A stretch of DNA of 64,000 bases from Macrobrachium rosenbergii (GCF_040412425.1 NC_089741.1:41363538-41427537); one strand, 5' to 3'; positions 1 to 11,393 are shown, counted from the stretch's first letter. The notes: a model not told the origin generated them from the sequence alone. Program-made: numbers and translations.

Positions 1-31
1 CATTCTTTAAAGTCCACAGTTTTGCTCTTCC

Positions 32-83
<52 letters not shown>

Positions 84-139
84 GCCATCAATTTTGCAAG
101 CCTGTTCGTCATTCTTTAAAGTCCACAGTTTTGCTCTTC

Positions 140-208
<69 letters not shown>
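1..208 (+). repeat. Duplicated spacer plus GA microsatellite
   Basis: Two GA tracts (35-80 and 145-208) are each preceded by the same 34-bp spacer, at 1-34 and 110-143, differing by about two bases. The unit duplicated is therefore spacer plus tract, not the GA tract alone. The array may continue to the left of the window. Confidence 0.85.
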
Positions 209-209
<1 letters not shown>

Positions 210-413
210 CGAAAAAAAACCCACCAGAAGATAAATGCATGCTTTGGCTGCGTCTCCCCTGAATCATTAGCTCGGAGTTCGGGAACATTATTCTCTTTAA
301 GAGGGATTTTAGGAGGCGGCAGCACGACACACGAAGGTTCGAACGGGAGGGAGGGAGGCGTGAGGAAGAAAGGGAACAAGAAAGGAGGCAGCGGGACGAG
401 GCACACCAAAGAG
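209..413. other. Unique purine-rich spacer, no gene seen
   Basis: Non-repetitive to mildly purine-rich sequence (G/A-rich at 340-400). Open frames here are extensions of the neighbouring GA tract and carry no recognisable protein signal. Confidence 0.5.
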
Positions 414-450
414 GTTCGACAAGATTATAAGTATTAAGCTGCAAGAACGA
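414..450 (+). repeat. Left flank repeat of the 20-bp minisatellite
   Basis: This segment (GTTCGACAAG followed by ATAAGTATTAA and an AAGNACGA end) recurs right of the minisatellite at about 1247-1327, where it is present twice. The array is thus bracketed by related sequence. Confidence 0.6.
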
Positions 451-473
451 AAAACACACGGAATTCGTTCGAC

Positions 474-1245
474 AGGGAAATAAGTATTTCGAGAGAGAAT
501 TAATATTTCGACTGGGAAATATGTATTTCGAGATGGAAATAAGTATTTCGACAGGGAAATATGTATTTCGATTTGGAAATAACTATTTCGAAAGGGAAGT
601 AAGCATTTCGACGGGGAAATAAGTATTTCGTCAGGTAAATAAGTATTTCAACAGGGAAATGTGTATTTCGAGATGAAAATAAGTATTTCGACAAGGAAAT
701 ATATATTTCGAGATGCAAATAAGTATTTCGACAGGGAAATACATATTTCGAGATGGAAATAAGTATTTCGACAGGGAAATATATATTTCGAGATGGAAAT
801 AAGTATTTCGAAAGGGAAGTATTTCGACAGGGAAATAAGTATTTCGAGAAGGTAATAAGTACTTCGACAGGAAAATAAAAAAGTATTTCCACAGGGAAAT
901 AAATATTTCGACAGGATAATAAATATTTCGACATGGAAATAAGTATTTCGACAGGGAAATAAGTACTTCGACAGGTAAACAAGTATTTCCACGGGGGGAA
1001 ATAAGTATTTCGACAGGGAAATAAATATTTCGACAGGAGAAATAAGTAGTTCGACAGGGAAATAAGTATTTCTACAGGGAAATAAGTATTTAGAGAGGAA
1101 AATAAGTATTTCGACAGGGAAACAAGCATTTCGACAGGGAAATAAGTATTTAGAGAGGAAAATAAGTATTTCGACAGGGAAACAAGTATTTTTGATTTCG
1201 ACAGGGAAATAAGTATTTTGAAGGGATATTCAAGACATTTCGACA
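474..1245 (+). repeat. 20-bp minisatellite
   Basis: About 38 degenerate units of AAGTATTTCGACAGGGAAAT. Common variants replace ACAGGG by AGATGG or AGAGAGG, and a few units carry small indels. Blocks of two or three unit types recur, so there is higher-order structure. The 209-aa minus-strand open frame (500-1129) is simply the repeat read in 60-nt cycles, giving iterated YLFPCRNTYF-like peptides. I treat it as non-coding. Confidence 0.93.
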
Positions 1246-1315
1246 GGGAAAAAACAGTTCGACAAGAATAAGTATTAACTTCCGAAAACAGTTCGACAAG
1301 AATAAGTATTAACTT

Positions 1316-1534
1316 GTAAGCACGAGAATTTCGTTGTTATACATCAACAATATTATAGTTCAGTAGTTCATTATAAAACCATTTTTCTATGGACCCCCTT
1401 TACCCGAGCTTCATTGTATTTTTGTTGTAATTACGAGAATTTCGTTTTAATACATCAACAACATTATACGTCAGTTCATTATAAACGCACTTTTCTATGC
1501 ACCCTTTTCCCTAGTCTTCATTGTATTTTTTTTG
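1316..1534 (+). repeat. Tandem duplication of about 110 bp
   Basis: Segments 1316-1427 and 1428-1534 align over their length. Shared blocks are ACGAGAATTTCGTT, TACATCAACAA, TTCATTATAAA, TTTTCTATG and CTTCATTGTATTTTT. Divergence is moderate, so the duplication is old. Confidence 0.75.
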
Positions 1535-1958
1535 TCCTTACAATTCCATTAAACAGGTTGGTTCAGCTTTTGCTCACATTCTTTGTACTTGAAAATGTTT
1601 AAAATATGTATATTTGGTAATTTTATTATTTTTTACCTTTGTTTTTACGTGGAACTGTCATTCTGAATGGTTTAAATTTCTTCTGCAGTCCTCATTCCCA
1701 CTTTCAAATTTGTAATTTGTAATTTACATTATTTCGTGCCGCCCTTGAAAATGTAATGTAGATACTGAGAAACGCCGGGAATAAACGACAGTTTTTAGCC
1801 AAGTCTTAGCGTTCTCCTCCTCACTGATATAAATACAGGCGCACAAATACACACATATAACATCACTGACACGAAGTCGATGAGCTGAAAACACTCATGA
1901 ATAAATATCGAGTACCAACCTAATTAACACGGCGCAATTAAGTACAACAAGTAAAATA
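1535..1958. other. AT-rich unique sequence, no gene seen
   Basis: AT-rich sequence without a convincing open frame, RNA gene or repeat structure. Confidence 0.5.
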
Positions 1959-1959
1959 T

Positions 1960-2346
1960 GAGCCGAGGTGTTTCGACGCAATCGAATTTTCTGTACAATC
2001 GCTACAGCATGTAATCAAGGCCACCGAAAATGGATCTATCTTTCGGTGGTCTCGGTATAATGCTATATGCGCCGCGGGACATGAAACTTTGACCACGATC
2101 CTGTGGTGGCCTGTCCTATATCGTTGCCAGACGTATCATTATGGCTAACTTTAACCTTAAATAAAATAAAAACTACTGAGGCTAGATGGCTGCAATTTGG
2201 TATGCATGATGATTGGAGGGTGGATGATCAACATACCATTTTACAACCCTCTAGCCTCAGTAGTTTTTAAGATCTGTGGGCGGAAAAAAAATGCGGACGG
2301 ACAGACAAAGCCGGCACAATAGTTTTCTTTTAAAGAAAACTGAAAA
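1960..2346 (+). mobile_element. Family A foldback element, copy 1
   Basis: First of nine copies of one dispersed element. Modules in order: a 5' hairpin (degenerate here), a GAGTTTTCTGTA-type block, a hairpin with CCACCGAAA/TTTCGGTGG arms, a GTGGCCTGTCCTATATCGTTGCCAGA block, a long foldback with CTACTGAGGCTAGA and TCTAGCCTCAGTAG arms, CGGACAGA repeats, and a 3' end ending in an AAAACT-like block. No coding capacity. Probably a non-autonomous element; class not determined. Confidence 0.85.
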
Positions 2347-2877
2347 TGCATAAGCAAAAAGGACAATTTAAGCACTTTAACACATCTGCAGTCACGCTTA
2401 GTTTTCTAATATAAATATCAAATTATACTCATCTTTATACCTCGAGTTCTCTGTAACAGCCCACAACTATGCACGTACCTAGGGAAAAATAGAAATGAAA
2501 TTAGTCAAAAACAGTGGTAGTATTTTGCACAGTAGATGACATAAAATGTCAAATAATTCATATATTATTCAATAAACCTATAATGAAGAAATAAAACAAT
2601 TTATAATAAAGAAATAAAACAACGTTCAGGTTCAGCTCAGAAACTTTTTTTAAACTTCTACTTCATTGAAAAACCCAAGTCACCTTTCTACGTGCAAGTT
2701 AAAATACCTTATTTTATATATTCTGGTATTAAAAGATACAATAACAATACATCAACAATGCAATATGATAAAAAAAACAAAATTCAAAGCAACAATCACA
2801 AGCAAATTCAATTAATTTTAAAACACCAGCATCACAATCCGGCTTCCAAAGCAATGAAGTTCCTCTGTGTGTATATG

Positions 2878-2879
<2 letters not shown>
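2347..2879. other. AT-rich unique sequence, no gene seen
   Basis: AT-rich, with small local repeats of AATAAAGAAATAAAACAA at about 2585-2625. The 157-aa plus-strand frame that starts at 2692 runs into GA/CT repeats and is not gene-like. Confidence 0.5.

Positions 2880-2947
<68 letters not shown>
2880..2947 (+). repeat. GA microsatellite (left arm of inverted pair)
   Basis: Uninterrupted GA run of about 68 bp. It faces the CT run at 3070-3124, so the two can pair as a long hairpin across about 120 bp of unique sequence. Confidence 0.97.
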
Positions 2948-2949
<2 letters not shown>

Positions 2950-3069
2950 TCCTATCGAATTCTATTTCGAAGGACCATTCCCGGTGAAAGAAAGTCCCAA
3001 GAAGTTTCACCAAGTACGGATCACCGCACGAAAAAAAACTATTTTCTTAAACTGGATGGCCCTTCTGAA

Positions 3070-3124
<55 letters not shown>
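3070..3124 (+). repeat. CT microsatellite (right arm of inverted pair)
   Basis: Uninterrupted CT run of about 55 bp, complementary in orientation to 2880-2947. Confidence 0.97.
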
Positions 3125-3127
<3 letters not shown>

Positions 3128-3308
3128 GTTCTTTGCTGCCTTCCATTGTGCAGCAGAAGTTATAAGAAATAGCCGAAGTTTTCTAATAAGTGAAATGACA
3201 GGTACCAGCCTCAGCTTGGCAAACAAAATCCTATATCCTCCTAAATCCTCTGTTTGGACACTTTGAGTCACGAAATGCAAAATTACGTTTTCAATTACGA
3301 GTTCCCCT

Positions 3309-3535
3309 GGTGTATGTATGTATGTATGAATGTACTGTATGTATGCACTGTATGTATGTATGTATGTATGTACTGTATGTACGTATGTAAGTATGTATGA
3401 ATGTATTTTTTTACTTATTTATTTATTTATGTATATATGTATGTATATGTGTATGTATGTATGTATGTATGTGGATGTATGTACGAATGTATGTATGTAT
3501 GTTTGTTTGTATGTATGCATGCATGTATATATGTT
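3309..3535 (+). repeat. Imperfect TATG tetranucleotide array
   Basis: TATG/TGTA repeats broken by TACTGTATG, TTTATT and TATATG interruptions. Smaller tracts of the same motif lie at 3626-3641 and 3865-3903. The 83-aa frame (poly-YVCM) is a repeat translation. Confidence 0.93.
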
Positions 3536-3659
3536 TGCCCTAGGAGAGCTTTTAATCAGCTTAGTGGTCTGGTTAAACTAAGGTATATTTAACTTAACTT
3601 TTGTTCGTATAACTTAACTTTTGTTCGTATGTATGTATGTAATTATATCGTATAAATTT

Positions 3660-3767
3660 CTGGCTCACATCGGGACCGAACCTAAAGTCTCTCAAGCTAT
3701 GGACGCTACCAACTGATCCTTAATTTGAGAGACCTGGGTTCGATCCCAATGTGAGTCAGAGATCTAT
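3660..3767. mobile_element. Two tRNA-like SINE heads in inverted orientation
   Basis: On the minus strand, 3720 to 3660 reads AGGATCAGTTGGTAGCG (A-box-like, 3704-3720), then GGTTCGGTCCC (B-box-like, 3672-3682), then GATGTGAGCCAG. On the plus strand a second B box, GGGTTCGATCCC (3736-3747), is followed by AATGTGAGTCAGA. The two halves are near inverted repeats, bracketing about 50 bp. Each resembles the RNA polymerase III promoter region of a tRNA-derived SINE. No cloverleaf or closed acceptor stem was found, so this is not called a functional tRNA. Confidence 0.6.
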
Positions 3768-3862
3768 TTCTGTGAGACGAGTGCTCGCGTGTTGTACATA
3801 TGGATGTATAAATTTCTGACTCACATCATCTATTTCTGAGAAACGAGTTCTCATGTGTTGCA
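3755..3862 (+). repeat. Short direct duplication in SINE body
   Basis: GATCTATTTCTGTGAGACGAGTGCTCGCGTGTTG (3761 onward) recurs as CATCTATTTCTGAGAAACGAGTTCTCATGTGTTG at about 3827, each preceded by a TGAGTCAGA/TGACTCACA-type segment. Probably two decayed copies of the same SINE body. Confidence 0.6.
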
Positions 3863-3903
3863 TGTATGTATGTATGTATGTATGTATGTATGTATGTATG
3901 TAC

Positions 3904-4440
3904 GTATCCTTAGCTTAATTACTAAATTCCGTTACAACTTGTGACTGAAAAAATAATTCTGCATTTCTTGATTCAATGCAAACAGACAGAAGACTCAGAC
4001 CATCTCCTTGTCAAAGTGACAGACACTTGACCCGTCATCTATCATTTTACATACATACTAAACTAGACAGGTGATAAAATCAACTGCATTTTTCAACCAC
4101 TGCTAAAACGATACACGTTTCCTAACGTCCCCAACCAGCCACTTTAAAATCTTTCATTTTTTAAATCTTTTCATTTGATGACAAAACATATGATTTTATT
4201 TTTTTTTTTTGCCAAGGTAAATAACTTCTAGAATTTTATACTATTTTCAACATGAAGATCACGGTCAACTTCGGAAGTTCATGAACGCCAGTGTTAGCTA
4301 AGGGGTTCGTTAGTGAGGTAAGCATGTCAGATCTCAAGTCTCTGTCCCTAAAAATTCAAAAGCTACCACATCATTCACTAAATTTGACGTCAATCCTTTC
4401 AACTATGCGGGAGGAACTGCGATAATGACAAGATAAGCGG
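3904..4440. other. Unique AT-rich sequence, no gene seen
   Basis: No significant frame, RNA or repeat seen apart from short T runs near 4199. Confidence 0.5.
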
Positions 4441-4476
<36 letters not shown>

Positions 4477-4478
4477 CA
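4441..4478 (+). repeat. CAGA tetranucleotide microsatellite
   Basis: About nine perfect CAGA units, followed by degenerate CAGACA. Confidence 0.95.
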
Positions 4479-4672
4479 GACACAGGTAAAAACAAGAGGC
4501 CAACACAAGTCTTAGTAGGAAGAAAACTAAAAAAATAAGTAAATAAAAAAAAGTAAGTTGTAACTATACAGCAGAAAAGCATACTTGCAAAAATAATGAA
4601 TTAAAAAAAAAAATTATAATCGCCTGACAAGTACAGTGGAACATAAACAAACAAGACTTGAAAACTCCCACA

Positions 4673-4674
<2 letters not shown>

Positions 4675-4708
<34 letters not shown>
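4675..4708 (+). repeat. Poly-A tract
   Basis: About 33 consecutive A. It is read as poly-F or poly-K in neighbouring frames. Confidence 0.95.
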
Positions 4709-4709
<1 letters not shown>

Positions 4710-4739
4710 GGAAAGAGAGAAAAACGGACAAACCAGAGA

Positions 4740-5025
4740 TAAAAGAAAAAAAAAAAGGGGGAAGGCGGTAAACGCAGGCAGTAAAAGGGATGAAATCTTG
4801 GAAAACGTCTGGGGATAACTGCCCTGCCGAGAGGTTCATAAGTTTGGCCCCGGAGCTTATCCACTCGCCCTGACAAAATACTGTGGTCGGGGGAAGTTCC
4901 CGTTTCATTCCTGTCGTATAAGATACGAAGACAAGACGTGAAAGGAAATGGGCGGACACGTGCTGCCGACGTAAAGGAAATGTAGTGGAGGCCCGTGACC
5001 ACACACCAAAAACTAATGCACAAGA
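4740..5025. other. Higher-GC unique segment, doubtful minus-strand frame
   Basis: The segment 4810-5010 is GC-richer than its surroundings. A minus-strand frame starting at 5032 begins with a hydrophobic stretch (MSLLCISFWCVVTG), but it ends in poly-F from the poly-A tract. I do not recognise it and do not call a gene. Confidence 0.3.
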
Positions 5026-5330
5026 GTGACAAGATTTTATTTTTAAAAATATTACAATAAATAATTATTACAAGACTTCTCGTTAAAAAAAACTGTGTAC
5101 TGACTCACAAGAAACTGATTGGAAAACTCCATGCAATTTCTTTCAATAATATTACACAAGACTAAAAGATTTTATTTTAAAAAATTTAACGATAAACAAT
5201 TATTACAAGATTTCTCGTTAAAAACTGTGTTAACTGAAGAAACTAAAACTCCATTCAATTTCTTTTTATATTTTGTTTTTAAAAATATAACAATAAAGAA
5301 GTACTACAAAATATTTTGTTTAAGAAAAAA
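5026..5330 (+). repeat. Degenerate tandem repeat, about 2.5 units
   Basis: ATTATTACAAGACTTCTCG (about 5065) recurs as ATTATTACAAGATTTCTCG (about 5199) and in worn form near 5303. Flanking blocks such as GATTTTATTTTAAAAA and CTCCATGCAATTTCTTT also repeat. Period about 135 bp, shorter in the last unit. Confidence 0.75.
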
Positions 5331-6075
5331 AAAACTTGCGCATTAGCATATGAAAAACTAAGAGGAAAATTCCAATTCCCTATCTTTCAAATAAGGTACG
5401 AATACAAGGCCTAAATGTGCAGACAAGTACCTTGACCCCCTACCAAAAAAAAATAAATAAATAGCTACATATAACTTATAGTATTCGATTTTGAATGAAA
5501 CCTATGTATTAACAGATCAAATTTCTTCGAGTCAAACTCCTATTTTCGTTCAGCCATATTCTTTACGCAGGTAAGACGTCAAAACTTATAAAACTAAAAC
5601 TTTATTCTTACTGAAAAATTAATTAGAGAGAAACAACAGTGGAAGATGTTATACATACGCTACACCGAAGCTTCAATGTGCAAAAGCAGAAAAAAAAACA
5701 CTCTTAATTCAACAATGAAAAACAACAGAAAAAGTTCTTGAGCAATACAGGAACTACACTGGAAAACTCAAATCCTTGACAAAAAAGAATGAAAGCAAAA
5801 TTACACATAACTAAAAAGAAAAAAAAAACACCCACCAATTCTACAAAGAAAGTCGAAGCGAGGATTAACCCTCCCTCAAAAAAAGTAAATAAAAAACCCA
5901 GAACTACTAATCGACCATAAAAACCATTAACTCCGCAACGAAAGACAACCAAATGGTCCTCCCTCGAACAAACAAATTACATGTACAAAAGGAAACCAAA
6001 GCTAAAGAAAATGGGAGAGGGGGAGGGGAGGGGGAGGGGGAGGGAGAGAAGAATTCAAGACATTGAGCTTCTTAT
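5331..6075. other. AT-rich unique sequence, no gene seen
   Basis: AT-rich with A runs. The 82-aa minus-strand frame at 5704-5952 is F/L/V-rich and unrecognised. Confidence 0.5.
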
Positions 6076-6078
6076 TCT

Positions 6079-6207
6079 TTCCTCCTCCTCCTCCTCCTCC
6101 CCCCTCTCCTTTTTCTTCTCCATCCTCCTCCTCCTCCTCCTCCTCCTCCTCCTCCTCCTCCTCCTCCTCCTCCTCCTCCTCCTCCTCCTCCTTCTTCTTC
6201 TTCTTCG
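6079..6207 (+). repeat. TCC/TTC trinucleotide microsatellite
   Basis: Two TCC blocks (6080-6101 and 6123-6191) and a TTC end. The poly-L frame here is repeat translation. Polypyrimidine/polypurine strand asymmetry permits triplex formation. Confidence 0.95.
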
Positions 6208-6288
6208 TTGTTGTAGGCTTATCGAGTTAAAATGTAGACGTAAATCTTGAAGCCTCGGCTCCTGCCAGGAGTCACCAGGGACGGACCC

Positions 6289-6290
<2 letters not shown>

Positions 6291-6349
<59 letters not shown>

Positions 6350-6521
6350 TAACAAAGGTGGAGACCCGGAGAGATGACCTCATTATGGAACGGCAATTGG
6401 GGGAAGGAAATGAACAGAGAGAGAGAGAGAGAGAGAGAGATCCAAGTAAGTACAATAAAGAATCAAGAGACAAGAGAAAGATGGTTAGATTCAACCCAGA
6501 GGGAAGGAGCTGACAACATAT

Positions 6522-6597
<76 letters not shown>

Positions 6598-6662
6598 CCA
6601 ACAAAGGTGGAGACCCGGAGAGATGACCTCATTATGGAACGGCAACTGGGGGAGGGAAATGA

Positions 6663-6720
<58 letters not shown>
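6291..6720 (+). repeat. GA arrays with a duplicated 66-72 bp spacer
   Basis: GA tracts at 6291-6347, 6416-6440, 6524-6596 and 6666-6720. The segment 6353-6420 (AAAGGTGGAGACCCGGAGAG then ATGACCTCATTATGGAACGG) is repeated nearly identically at 6602-6668. The unit of duplication is spacer plus GA tract. The high identity suggests a recent event. Confidence 0.92.
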
Positions 6721-6721
<1 letters not shown>

Positions 6722-6998
6722 CAAGAAATAACTAACTCCACTAATGTATCTCTTAAATATATCTAACCCTAACGTTACTTGTCCTCACAAGGATCATTTG
6801 TGTTAATGGACGTGGGGACATAAATAGAGTGCATGCATGCCCTCGTGCGCGCACACTGAAAAATCTACGCGCAAATGAAATGGAATTCTTACCCTACAGA
6901 TAAACAAGTCGACCAGAAAGTGAAAATGGCAGAAAGAGTAAATCGCTAAAACTGGAAAAATACTGATTTGTACAAGAAGCAGAACAGATATGCAAAAG

Positions 6999-7000
<2 letters not shown>
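6721..7000. other. Unique sequence, no gene seen
   Basis: No feature supported. CTAACCCTAACG at about 6763 resembles a telomere-like motif only by chance and is not tandem. Confidence 0.5.

Positions 7001-7001
<1 letters not shown>

Positions 7002-7071
<70 letters not shown>
7002..7071 (+). repeat. ATT microsatellite (tail of family D element)
   Basis: About 23 perfect ATT units. Read on the minus strand this is an AAT tail directly following the family D body at 7072-7170. Confidence 0.96.
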
Positions 7072-7170
7072 GTTGGAAGATGAAACCTGTTCATATGGAA
7101 CAAACACCACAGGGACCACCAACTTGAAATGCAAGCTTCCAAAAGAATATTAAAGTATTTCAGTAAAAAG
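7072..7170 (-). mobile_element. Family D short retroelement, copy 1
   Basis: On the minus strand the body includes ATATTCTTTTGGAAGCTTGC, ATTTCAAGT, TTCCATATGAACAGG and TTTCATCTTC, then passes into AAT repeats. The same order of blocks with the same AAT tail is on the plus strand at 49289-49473. Body plus simple-sequence tail is typical of a SINE or a truncated LINE 3' end. Confidence 0.75.
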
Positions 7171-7363
7171 AAGTAACAGAAGGTAATGGGAAATACAAAA
7201 AGAGATCACTTATTAAATAGAAAAAACAAATTAATAAATAAATAGATAAATAAATAGATTAAATAAAAGACAATAAAAGCATATCAAATAAAGTACAGGG
7301 TACAGAGAAAACAGAACGAAAAAAGAATGAAAATAAAAACATATGAATTACACAGTAAAAAAA

Positions 7364-7394
<31 letters not shown>

Positions 7395-7766
7395 AATTCT
7401 TGATTACCTGTCACCGTCAGGAAAACCGCCGAGGTGAGGCGAATCCAGCTGGGAGATGAGGAAAGAACAAAGAAAAGGTCTCAGGAAAAACAAAGAAGAT
7501 AAAAACAAAGGGAAAACATAGAAGGGAAAAATAAGGGAAAAAGGCTGGGCGAGAGTGCGAGAGAAGAAGAAGTTTCATATTGACAAGAATGTACCGGATG
7601 CTTGTTCTCTGCTTGAGAGTAATTAGGGGGTCACAAGTGGTCACTAAAAGGGAGAAAGTTTTCAGTGTTGAATATACTGTAGATAATGAATAATATGAAG
7701 CGAAGAAAAATGTTAAAAAGTTAAAAAGTAAAAGGGAAAAATCTTAAATTGTTACATAAAAAATTT

Positions 7767-7768
<2 letters not shown>
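7171..7768. other. A-rich unique sequence with a short GA tract
   Basis: A-rich, with AATAAATA-like repeats near 7230-7260 and a GA tract at about 7370-7395. No gene seen. Confidence 0.5.
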
Positions 7769-7808
<40 letters not shown>

Positions 7809-7834
7809 CACACACATATATATATATATATATA

Positions 7835-7885
<51 letters not shown>
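7769..7885 (+). repeat. TA microsatellite cluster
   Basis: Two TA runs (7769-7806 and 7816-7885) separated by ACACACACA. Confidence 0.95.
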
Positions 7886-7900
<15 letters not shown>

Positions 7901-8168
7901 GAAAGCATTTAAGTAAAAAATATAAAAGACAGAGATAACTAAAAGCAAGGAGAGAGAAAGCATTTAAGTACAAAAGAATAATAAAAGTACAGAGAGAGAA
8001 AAACAAGAGAGAGAGAAGGCACATTTAAGTAAAAAAATACAAAAGTATATAGATAACTAAGAACAAAGAACAAAAAGTACAGAGAGAGAGAGAAGGAGAG
8101 GAGAGAGAGAGAGCATTCAAACAAAAGAGAGATAACTAAGACAAAGTACAGAGAGAGAAGAGGAAACA
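7886..8168 (+). repeat. Degenerate GA-spacer tandem array
   Basis: Four to five units of roughly 60-80 bp. Each has a GAGAGA block, a GCATTTAAGTA-like block, and a GATAACTAAGA or AAAGTACAGAGAG block. Period and order vary, as expected for a slipping array. Confidence 0.75.
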
Positions 8169-9002
8169 AACCTGGCAGAGAGAGCCATTTGGTCCCAGTA
8201 GGGACGATGGGCCTCTGGGATAGAAGGCCAAAGGTACCCCTTTTCTAATAACACTCGTACCTACATGAAGACATCACTGGAGGAAAGAACAGAAAGTGGA
8301 AAGGAACACAGAAAGAGGAAAATGAAAAAACAGAGAAGGAAGTGAACTAAACAAACGGGAAGAGAAAATCACAATAGAAAAGATATCAAAAGATTATGAA
8401 GGAACACACTAAATAAATGACAATGATAAATAGAGAAACGAAAAACGGATAAAAAATTGAATGACCAAAAAATTTTAAATGAAGAAAATGGACTTGAAGA
8501 ATGTCGTAAAGGAAGAAAAAAATATATAAATTAAGAGGAAAATATAAATACAAACGAGAGAAAAGGGAAGGAAATAAAAAATGAGAACTAGGCTTAAAGA
8601 TGAGATTCCAACCAAAGTGGTCCTACAGGGTACAAAGTTCAGTCACAAGATTGTGCGCACCAGCACAGGTGTGCGAGCACGCAAGAACGCGCACTGATTA
8701 ACCAAGTACTTCAAAAATAACTTAGAATTAACAACTTATAAACAGTTTGAAAGTACCAGTGAAAAATGGCTATTAAATTGAAAGAACCCTTCGCTTGAAA
8801 TAAAATCAAAATCTCGTTTGTGTTTTTTCATAAATCTCTTGAATACAAAAATAAATTTTAATAGATCTGAGTGTTACACAAAAAACATATGAAAAGATAC
8901 AGTCTAAAAGTTGTATTCAATTCGTGATACACATGTCTTTCCTCTTTTGCGAACTAACATAATTAAATACAAAACAAGACTACCAGGAATTCATATAAAT
9001 CA
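8169..9002. other. A-rich unique sequence, no gene seen
   Basis: A-rich sequence with dispersed GAAAA and GGAAA motifs and no convincing frame, RNA or mobile element. Confidence 0.5.
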
Positions 9003-9290
9003 GTCATGTATACAACATTTGAAGCAATAAATATATACAAATCAGCCTCGTATACAACATTTCAAAAAATAAATATATACAAATCAGCCATGTATACAAC
9101 ATTTGAGGAAATAAATATATACAAATCAGCCATGTATACATTTCAAAAAATAAATATATACAAATCAGCCACGTATACAACATTTAAAAAAATAAACATA
9201 TACAAATCAGCCATGTGTACATTTGAAGAAATAAATACGTACAAATCAGCCCTGTATACAACATTTCAAATAAATATAAATAAAGTCTAA
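9003..9290 (+). repeat. 42/39-bp minisatellite with open reading frame
   Basis: Seven units of TACAACATTTGAAGAAATAA plus AATATATACAAATCAGCC. The unit is 42 bp (14 codons), or 39 bp where one codon (AAC) is missing. The plus-strand frame 9006-9290 (94 aa) is open throughout and reads YTTFEEINIYKSAM-like units, alternating acidic (EA, EE) and QK versions. There is no signal peptide, known motif or strong start context, so it is annotated as a repeat with possible but unproven coding. Confidence 0.9.
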
Positions 9291-9990
9291 TAAAAAAAAA
9301 TACAATTCTGACACTAATTCACCTTCCACAGCTCCAGGAAAAATATGATCAATAACAAATCTTCGTACCCAAGTCCCAAGTAACCCCTCCCCACCCTATG
9401 GCAAAAATCCTTTATGCAAGAAATCGAGAAAACATACCCTCAAGAACCAAAAAGAAGAAGGAGAAGAAGAAGAAGAAAGGCGAAGAGCTCGAACACACAC
9501 ACACACACACACACACGCACGACATTTCAACCAGAGGAAAAGGAAACCAAGAACTCTAACTTGCAGAAGCTCAACACAAAGAACATCAGGAAAATGTTGC
9601 AGAAGTCTAAAGGAAAATCCCGCCGGATATCAGAAAAATAAACCCAAAGTGTGTGTTGGGGGGGGAGGGATGTAAGTGCGTCGTCTTGATTTGAACTCTC
9701 TGACACTCGATACACGAATCCACTGCCTATTTCCAGAATTTCTCTTTGCGTGGCACTGATTTATTGAGGTTGAAATCAGATGAAAGCCTGGCCTTCATCT
9801 AGGATTAAATGGCAATTAAGTTACCATTATATAGTTCGAGCTCATGGGTACATAATTCAGCTAGTTTTGCCGTAACGGCAGTAGCCAATGAACTGATGAT
9901 AAAAAAATAATACAAAAGTTTTAAATGTAATAAAGAGACTTTCACTGAAACGTGGTTACAAAATCTAGTATTTCATTCACATATTTACAC
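9291..9990. other. Unique sequence with short AAG and AC tracts
   Basis: Contains AGA/AAG repeats at about 9452-9480 and AC repeats at about 9493-9516. The 75-aa frame at 9414 is K/R-rich around these repeats. No gene called. Confidence 0.5.
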
Positions 9991-10322
<332 letters not shown>

Positions 10323-10324
10323 AC

Positions 10325-10383
10325 ATCAAGTACCACCCTTCATTTCACAGTTGCCAAGTACCACCCTTCATTTCAGTTGCCAA
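10325..10383 (+). repeat. 27-bp tandem duplication
   Basis: CAAGTACCACCCTTCATTTC followed by AGTTGC occurs twice in succession next to the compound microsatellite. Confidence 0.85.
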
Positions 10384-10943
<560 letters not shown>

Positions 10944-11052
10944 CCTTTTCTTTTATTTCTTTTATTCGCCTGATAGTGTTTAGGATCTATTGGCTACGTA
11001 ACTACACTACAGTTTACTCACTGCCCAATTCTTTAGGTAGGTAAGCCGCGAT

Positions 11053-11131
11053 GGCATTTAATTAATATACACTATCTGGAAAATTTACATCATTTAATTA
11101 ATATGCACTTTCTGGAAAATTTACATCAATC
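11053..11131 (+). repeat. 37-bp tandem duplication
   Basis: CATTTAATTAATATACACTA (11055) and CATTTAATTAATATGCACTT (11091), each followed by TCTGGAAAATTTACATCA. Confidence 0.85.
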
Positions 11132-11280
11132 TCTTTAAAAACCTGTAACGTATAAAATAAATGCTTACACAGGAATCAAGAACATTTGTTAAAGGTAAGA
11201 CTCGCCACCAGCAAATGAAATACTATCAAAATAGACAGAATTTATGGGAATAACCATTACAAATGTGATTGGGAGATGGT

Positions 11281-11282
<2 letters not shown>

Positions 11283-11328
<46 letters not shown>

Positions 11329-11393
11329 ATCTTTATCTTATGTATGTATGTATGTATGTATGTATGTATGTATGTATGTATGTATGTATGTAT
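11283..11393 (+). repeat. TA and TATG microsatellites
   Basis: TA run at 11283-11322 and TATG run at about 11339-11392, separated by a short spacer. Confidence 0.95.

Noticed and set aside
500..1129. 209-aa minus-strand open frame with repeating YLFPCRNTYF peptides
   Set aside because: It is the 20-bp minisatellite read in 60-nt cycles; the period is compatible with an open frame in any phase, and there is no start or splice support.
3660..3767. Functional tRNA gene
   Set aside because: A and B boxes are visible but no acceptor stem or anticodon arm closes in either orientation; a SINE head fits better.
5026..5032. Secreted protein starting MSLLCISFWCVVTG on the minus strand (4673-5032)
   Set aside because: The start looks signal-like, but the frame ends in poly-F from a poly-A tract and has no recognisable domain.
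6760..6772. CTAACCCTAACG telomere-like motif
   Set aside because: Only one and a half units, not tandem; arthropod telomeres are usually TTAGG, of which no array was seen.
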